Assembly: GCA_003024785.1 (NCBI GenBank)
Contig: PUQB01000603.1
Span: 1 to 64,000, forward strand
Direction: 5' to 3'
Origin: Selaginella tamariscina
Taxonomy: Eukaryota > Streptophyta > Lycopodiopsida > Selaginellales > Selaginellaceae
DNA: 64,000 nucleotides
Part shown: positions 58,013 to 64,000 of the stretch, piece by piece
How positions within the stretch are numbered: the first letter of the stretch is position 1
How the letters are laid out: the number at the start of each line of letters is the position of its first letter
The notes under the pieces: generated by a model
The model's input: only the letters and a program-made list of their open reading frames with translations
Told to the model about the DNA's origin: nothing
Databases searched by the model: none
Made by a program: the position numbers and the translations under genes

Positions 58013-59489
58013 ACTCAATAAAGAACTTTTAAAATATAATCCAAATTTGTATTCAAATTATTTAAGTACTTGTGGGTTAGACACACACATACGCACGTAT
58101 GCACGCACCTTTGGGACTGGTAAATAACAAGCTCGTTCCTTGGTAGACGCCTCCCTTGTGCCGAAGGCAACACAACAGCCCAACTAGAAAAACAAATAAT
58201 TAAACAATTAAAAATCGAATATATACAAAACACACACACTACCACATTGTAGTGTGTATACGCAACATATACATATGCATACCCACGTACATTTTCCTGG
58301 TAACCCATTGGGAGCCAATGCTTCCAAAAAGCCGGGACCAGATATTTCTCTCAACACTCCACTGAAAAGGCATATTCTGTCCTGAAACAAACACATAACG
58401 TGAGACCCAAATTATAATAAATGGTGCATATCTAAAACGTATTATGTTTGTCTGCGCATATGATGGTGTGTGTGTGTAGAGAGAGAGAGAACCTCAATAA
58501 TCCTAACAACTGAAACATGTCCCCGATTACGAGCCATGTCTAGTGGTGTCTGCCCATCATCATTCAATGCTAATGGATCAGCTGCAAACACAAAATAATA
58601 TTATATATACGGTAGAGCTACAGTTCAACAATATAATAACAAATGTAAGGTTAAAACAGTGGTGTGTGTGTCGTTACCTCCACGTGAGAGAAGCAAAATC
58701 ACTGTCTTATCAAGGCTCTCTTAGCTGCATGGTGTAGAGGATAGCCACCATGAGAGCCTGTAAAAACACATTAAATAATAATTAATGTTATGTATAATAT
58801 AACTAAACAAATATATATAATTAATCATGCACACAATGTCATTGTCATAGTTAGATTAGAAATAACCTTGTTCCGAGAAAACTATGTATTTGGTAAAACA
58901 TGCGTGGAATGCATGTGTTTACTGACACAGAAATGAGTGTTAAAACACACTCCCACAACATATGCATCATAGACATATGTATGTATATATACGTACCTGG
59001 TCTGAAGGCTTTGATACTAGCACCAAGGTTAAGCAGGGTTATAACCATATCGAATAACTCTCCCCTGGTACATGCCATAATAAGAGGCGTTTTACCATCC
59101 TTATCCGTCCACTGCATACAATAAAACGAAACAGAATAAATAAAAAATAAAACAAAATGAACAAGATATAAGTAACGTGTGTAAACCTGTGTGCGTGCGA
59201 GCGTGTGTGTGAGAGAGAAAGCACAACATTCATACATAAGCACCAAATATAACTTGAATATATAACCTGTGGCATATGTCTGTATTCATACTTACACACA
59301 GCATATGTCAACTGAGAGAGAGAGAGAGAGAGAGATGGTATTATCTATGCAATTGATAAATGCGTGCGTGTATGTGGGGCGTGTGTACCTCCAAAGAGTG
59401 CCATCCCGGCGAAGCGATTTGACAGCAGTGTGGTTCGCATTCTGCACAGCCTGATAAAGTTGTTCTTCCTTGGATTGCCCACCCCCATC

Positions 59490-60502
59490 GCGCTTAAACT
59501 AGCTAAACCATTCTCCTTAATCCCCGAATCCTCATATTCCCATAACCTGGGTCCTCAAATCACCTCCAATTCATCGCAATTCCCCACGAACCCCCTCTGA
59601 TCCGGGACTAGGATCCCGATTTCTCCCCACATTTCCCATCATACGCTTCCCGAACAATTTCCTGCAGCATTTGATCTACGATCCAATTGCCACCCTTTCA
59701 CAAATTGATTTCCTCAGGCGAATTCCACAAAATGATCCTAGAAAACGATACATCTCATCTGTCTCGCCTCCCCCTCCATAGCTGTTCTTCCGAACCACAC
59801 CCGAGCCTAATCACCTACTCCCGAACCTCTTACACCGACGTGTCTACCACCTCGGACGGGGATCCAATGCCAGACTGGACCACTCACACCTGACACGTGT
59901 CCAGGTAGGTTATGTCTGTCAGTTACTGGTAAGTACCAGATCTGCACCATCCATGTCTAACGCACGAAAATGCCGACACGTGTCTGCTTTTTGCGAATTT
60001 GCTTTTTTTCTTTTTCTTTTTCCGTTATTATTGTGAGGAATTATGTAACACCTGATTTATTATCAAGAAAGAAAGAGATTCTCTTTCATAAAACCACTCT
60101 TGAGAAGCACACGCTGAAAACATGTGGAGTATATTTCCTGCAAACAGAAGGTATAGCGTTAGAAACATGGGTGTGTGTGCATATAGTTGACTCCTCTAGA
60201 ACACACCTCCAAGCTACCCGTGTATACATACGTCTATAACTCTCTCTCTGCCTGCGTGTGCATATGAATATAATGTATATAGTAATGCATGTAACGCAAC
60301 AACATAGTATATATAAAGAAAGATGTTTCCACTTCCATCATTTTGTATACATATAAGGTAGTTAATTATATATCAATCATAGTACATCAGAATATCACTC
60401 TATATATAGCGAAGAACGATCTGTCTATGGATGAATACAAAACACAGCACATCGTATTAAACAACAGACATTATAACACACGCACACACACACAATACCT
60501 GT
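59490..60502. promoter_or_regulatory. Intergenic region between the two host genes
   Basis: It lies between the start of the XBAT-like gene and the stop of the DUF616 gene. 59490-59900 is more GC-balanced and may be 5' UTR or promoter. A pyrimidine-rich TTTTTTCTTTTTCTTTTTCC tract is at 60003-60022. No conserved motif was recognised. Confidence 0.35.
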
Positions 60503-61783
60503 TTAGACTTCCGAGAATAGCTCAAGAAGCAGGTGAGCAGACGTGTCTTTTCTTCCAGCGGTAACTTTTAAATAAGTATTCCGTATTTTACTGCTGTACA
60601 CTGACTATCTTGTCTATGACGATATAATTTTACTATCCATTTCCGCTCACAGTCCTATCAAAATTTCGTATATATTAAACCACCATGACATTTGAATATT
60701 ATATACATACAAATATACTATGAGTAGGTACAAAAGATATTATCATTATTATTGTGTATGATACGTATATACATGTGTAGTTTATGATGACACTAGCACA
60801 TGCGTGTTCTATGCAACATTCCTTCCATATACGGTATACCATGTAGTTTAGACGTTCACAGAGCGCTGGCGCGCGCATATGGTGCGTGCGTGTGTGTGTG
60901 TGAGAGAAGAGAGAGAGCTGGGGAGTGTGAATGGGTCTGTAGTGATAACAGCATATATATAGACTACGTTAACGGTTGTATGCATCTACTGGTTAGCCTA
61001 CAGAAAGTACCTATAAAGTACCTACCTTGAACATGGTTAGACGGAAGCGAGTACTCGGATTTGTACGTAAGTTTCATGTACGTGTATGCGAAGCTTAACT
61101 GATCTCTTGGTGTGAAATGGTCGACTTCATTAAACCACAAGCAAGAAAACAGGTTTGACATCGGTGTGTGGGCACGTACAATAAAGGATCCCTCAGGAAC
61201 ATCTGTAAAAGACCATATAAACCACAGGTCCGCATATCACTATAATCTAGTAGCATATACAAAGAACCATGTACAAACGGTATAAACAATACATAAGACT
61301 ATGCATTATATCGAATGAATCCATAGAATTAGAGGTGCTTACACATACTCTCAACTCAATATTACAAAAAATACCATGTTACGTATTTATTTAAGGGACC
61401 TGTATAAATGAAGGACTATAAACAATAATGATGCATATGTACATCAACTACGGTACATATATGAGAAATAATATTACTTACTGCTTGGCAACAGACGCTT
61501 TGGATCAGATGCATTAAACCTTGTTAAGCCGTCCATTTGATAAAACATAAACTGCTCGTCTATTAGCGTGTGATTAAACTTGTTCAGTCTCTTGTTTTGT
61601 TGAACTTCATCCCATAAGCAGTGACGGTCGTAGTGATTAGAAATCGCATATTCGTGATTCCCCCTCCATAGATAGTATTCCAGGATCAACAATGGATCAC
61701 TCTGTAGTCTTAGCTTGCTGTCTACCCATATAGAATACCTGCAATTATAAATGTCATCATCGTCATCGTCATCGTGTGTGTGT

Positions 61784-61836
<53 letters not shown>

Positions 61837-64000
61837 GCACACACGCGCACACACACCGGTCCACACTAAGAAGTCGGTAAATATTAAAAATATCAAATAC
61901 ACAGACATCTTGTCAAATGTATATTTAACATAAATCCCTAAGACTTCTAATAGATATGTAAAGAGACAACAATATCTCTTTCTTTTAAATTGGACAAACC
62001 TTCTCTTACACCCTTAGTAGGGAATATTAATTTTTTATCTAAATACATAACATATGTTTGTATTTATGCATGTGAAGAATAAAAGCTGAAAGCCCAGTCT
62101 ATACACATTATATTAAGCATTTAGTTAAACAAAGAATCTTGTATAACAATAATTAGCTAAATATCTATAATAAGTATTAAGCAGAAAAAGGAGTACCTTG
62201 CAGATGGGAACAAGCGATGTGAAAGAAACTTTGGAATTTTCCCGACACGGCGAAGGTCTGAATAAGGAAGATTCGAAACGAGGACCACTCGCCAGGGACT
62301 AATAAAACCATTCTCATCTGGTACATGTCCATCTTGTAGCATCACATCCCAACTTTGCTGGTCCACAAACAGAACAAAACATACTCCTTTCTTTGACGAG
62401 CTTGGTACCTATATGATCACAAGATCATTATGTACTTTACAAAACTCATTAAAAGTTCATACATGTATGGCCTACATGTCTTATTATGTTGGATATACCT
62501 TGGTATCTTAAAAAAGTGAATCCAATGCATACATATGTATAGCATCTATATATCATTACACACCTATACGTGCATAAGCGTATAGTCTGCATATGAAATC
62601 AATATACAAAAACATGCAAAATTGAATGTTCAATAGAACACATTGTTATAACAGTACATAATAGACGTACAGTATGTACAATATATCAGATCAGTATCTG
62701 TTATATGGATATAACAATAGTAAAACAAATATATGCCTATACATTACACATGCATACACATATCCAACCTTTCTCTTCCTAGGTGGATGAAGACGGTCCG
62801 AATTTCCAAAAATGCAGGACGAAACAGCAACTTGACACGTGGCTAGAAACTCGGTATCCTTCTCAATGAGATCGAAGCCAGTGCTCTGAGATAAATCCGG
62901 AGCCCGTACAAAACCACAGTGTATGGTCTGATTCGTTGCACGGAAGGAATGCTCTCGCTCTTCCATGGTTTGGTGCCCAGCAAACCTCGGCGTCCATGTA
63001 TCATCCCCTGGGGTACTTTCTTCGCTAATCATGTAACTTAAATTAAACTGCGCAAATTTTGAGCTGTTTTCTGGCTCCTCCACTTTTGATAAATTAGCGA
63101 AGTTGATCTCGCAAGCTGAAAACAACACATGCTTTAGTATTCTAACATATAGCGCATGTGCAAGTGATATGTAATGAAATACATATAACAGATAGTTAAG
63201 AATCCCTAGTCTTATTATCCCTATACGTAAAATAAACACTTGTAAATATGTACATACACAAAAGAAAAAAGTAGAAGCATCAAATACTTGAGTCTTCTGG
63301 TTACATAGTAAGTACATACTCTATACTGTACATATAATCATACCAAATATACACTTATTAACATAAGTGGCAAGACATACACACACACACATACACACAA
63401 CAAAATTAAGAATAACGCTTAACGAACTTGATTACTATTACAGTATCTCTGTAATATGAGCCATCTCGCACTTGCAGATGCACAGACACAACTATCAATA
63501 TATAAACTGTATACATCTCATTTCATATGTCATAGCAGACCAAAAGCTGTACACTCACATACGTGTGTGCTTGTGTGTTGATTAACTTACCTCCACGGCG
63601 ACTTCTACGGCGAGCTTTAAGAGGCTTCTCGAACCTTTCAGGAACAGTTTGCATGCTTTTTCCTGCTCTTCTTACAGCCGGCTCTTGTTCAGGATCATAT
63701 TCATCGTCCAGATCCTCAGAATCGTTTTCTGGATCTGCACTATTCAACTCCTTCAATTCCTCCTCGTACTTCTTCTCATACGCTTTTAGCTCATTACGAC
63801 CTGCTTGTACGTTACATGTTATTACGAACAGACATGTATATATACATGTAAAATATACCTCTTTCGTAAGAAAGTCCCGGTGTTTTGGAAGTAGCGCCGT
63901 TGATGGATTTCTCAACTTGAGGAAACTCGTTAGTTTCCAAAGAATCGTTCCTCTGATTTGGCTGGTTCTTTTCTAGCTCTCTCTGTAACCTGGCATATTC
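60503..64000 (-). CDS. DUF616 protein, TOD1/MUCI70-like (putative glycosyltransferase), 5' end beyond window
   Basis: Seven exons: beyond 64000-63859, 63800-63591, 63115-62769, 62408-62197, 61738-61482, 61204-61026 and 60564-60503 (stop TAA at 60505-60503). All have GT-AG borders with matching phases and no frame change, giving about 469 residues. N-terminal part: charged helix EYARLQRELEKNQ, then an acidic stretch and basic RRRSRRGG. DUF616 domain: TIHCGFVRAPDLSQSTGFDL, VAVSSCIFGNSDRL, ISPWRVVLVSNLPYSDLRRV, LSHRLFPSARYSIWVDSKLR, LEYYLWRGNHEYAISNHYDR, VPEGSFIVRAHTPMSNLFSC and LWFNEVDHFTPRDQLSF. Plant members act in the Golgi and are linked to cell-wall polysaccharide synthesis (MUCI70) or turgor/ceramide control (TOD1). 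An N-terminal membrane anchor would lie outside the window. The C-terminus after DQLSF is short and divergent. Confidence 0.9.
61775..61857. repeat. (TG)n(TC)n(AC)n microsatellite in DUF616 intron
   Basis: TGTGTGTGTG, a TC run and an AC run in succession, preceded by an ATCGTC triplet run (61753-61774). It lies within the intron between exons 62197 and 61738. Confidence 0.85.

Larger units (their letters stand above)
56659..59489 (-). pseudogene. XBAT34/35-like ankyrin-repeat RING E3 ubiquitin ligase, frameshifted
   Basis: Nine exons, read leftward: 59489-59389, 59111-58997, 58757-58678, 58581-58493, 58381-58291, 58183-58109, 57868-57766, 57661-57573 and 57416-56659, all with GT-AG borders. 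Products in order: GGGQSKEEQLYQAV; WTDKDGKTPLIMACTRGELF (ankyrin); SHGGYPLHHAAKR; DPLALNDDGQTPLDMARNRG; DRICLFSGVLREISGPGFLE; WAVVLPSAQGRR; LPRIIIPLSKVQIEEPNF; RFKFLSEFEGQRPHLEKFYR; then ALAMAINASIQSASEEG and a C-terminal RING (CVVCWDAPAKGVCIPCGHLA, GCMNC, CPVC). This order matches plant XBAT34/35 proteins, which transfer ubiquitin to targets. At least six positions each lack one base (see findings), so it is a pseudogene unless the assembly is wrong. Confidence 0.85.

Overview
This window reads as nuclear DNA of a streptophyte (green-plant lineage), probably a repeat-rich non-seed plant or charophyte. The evidence is two intron-containing plant-type genes at the right end (a DUF616/TOD1-MUCI70-like gene and an XBAT34/35-like ankyrin-RING gene), a short run of plant-type telomere units (CCCTAAA), several Ty3/gypsy chromoviruses and many long microsatellites. 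A large-genome stonewort such as Chara is my best guess, but it is a guess. I saw no tRNA, rRNA, CRISPR array or bacterial-type operon.

Layout. (1) 1-10.6 kb: two copies of a decayed, intron-bearing gene with motifs of a beta-class N4/N6 DNA methylase (1-790 and 8.9-10.56 kb). They flank a ~2 kb-armed inverted repeat (2605-4728 and 6504-8555) whose loop holds a truncated chromovirus. (2) 10.6-55.5 kb: a nest of insertions in an AT-rich minisatellite tract that is visible on both sides. The outermost element, E1 (LTRs at 12100-12768 and 39979-53566, the second one split), has been hit by three elements. E2 (12988-21776, TSD AGCTC) is itself hit by a reversed solo LTR with TSD ATCAT. E3 (24763-38862) is itself hit by a 164-bp LTR-like element with TSD TTTAC and by a 9.7-kb terminal-inverted-repeat element, T1 (28357-38029). 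E4 (40175-53142) is itself hit by the antisense chromovirus E5 (44718-51177, TSD GAGTC). (3) 55.5-64 kb: the host gene pair, both on the minus strand.

The most unusual object is T1. It carries a decayed multi-exon gene of the family with the GHTHEDID motif (DUF7869-like), which may be a cut-and-paste transposase. It has two arrays (about 21 and 5 units) of the palindrome GGCGGGATTAATCCCGCC, and a broken FCP1/NIF-type HAD phosphatase fragment that looks captured from a host. The arrays lie upstream of the transposase-like gene and of the phosphatase fragment, which diverge from one another.

Nearly every mobile-element reading frame and the XBAT-like gene carry single-base frame changes. The adjacent DUF616 gene keeps one open frame through seven exons with matching splice phases, so it is the one convincingly intact gene here. 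Element names E1-E5, T1 and S are local labels used only in this report.
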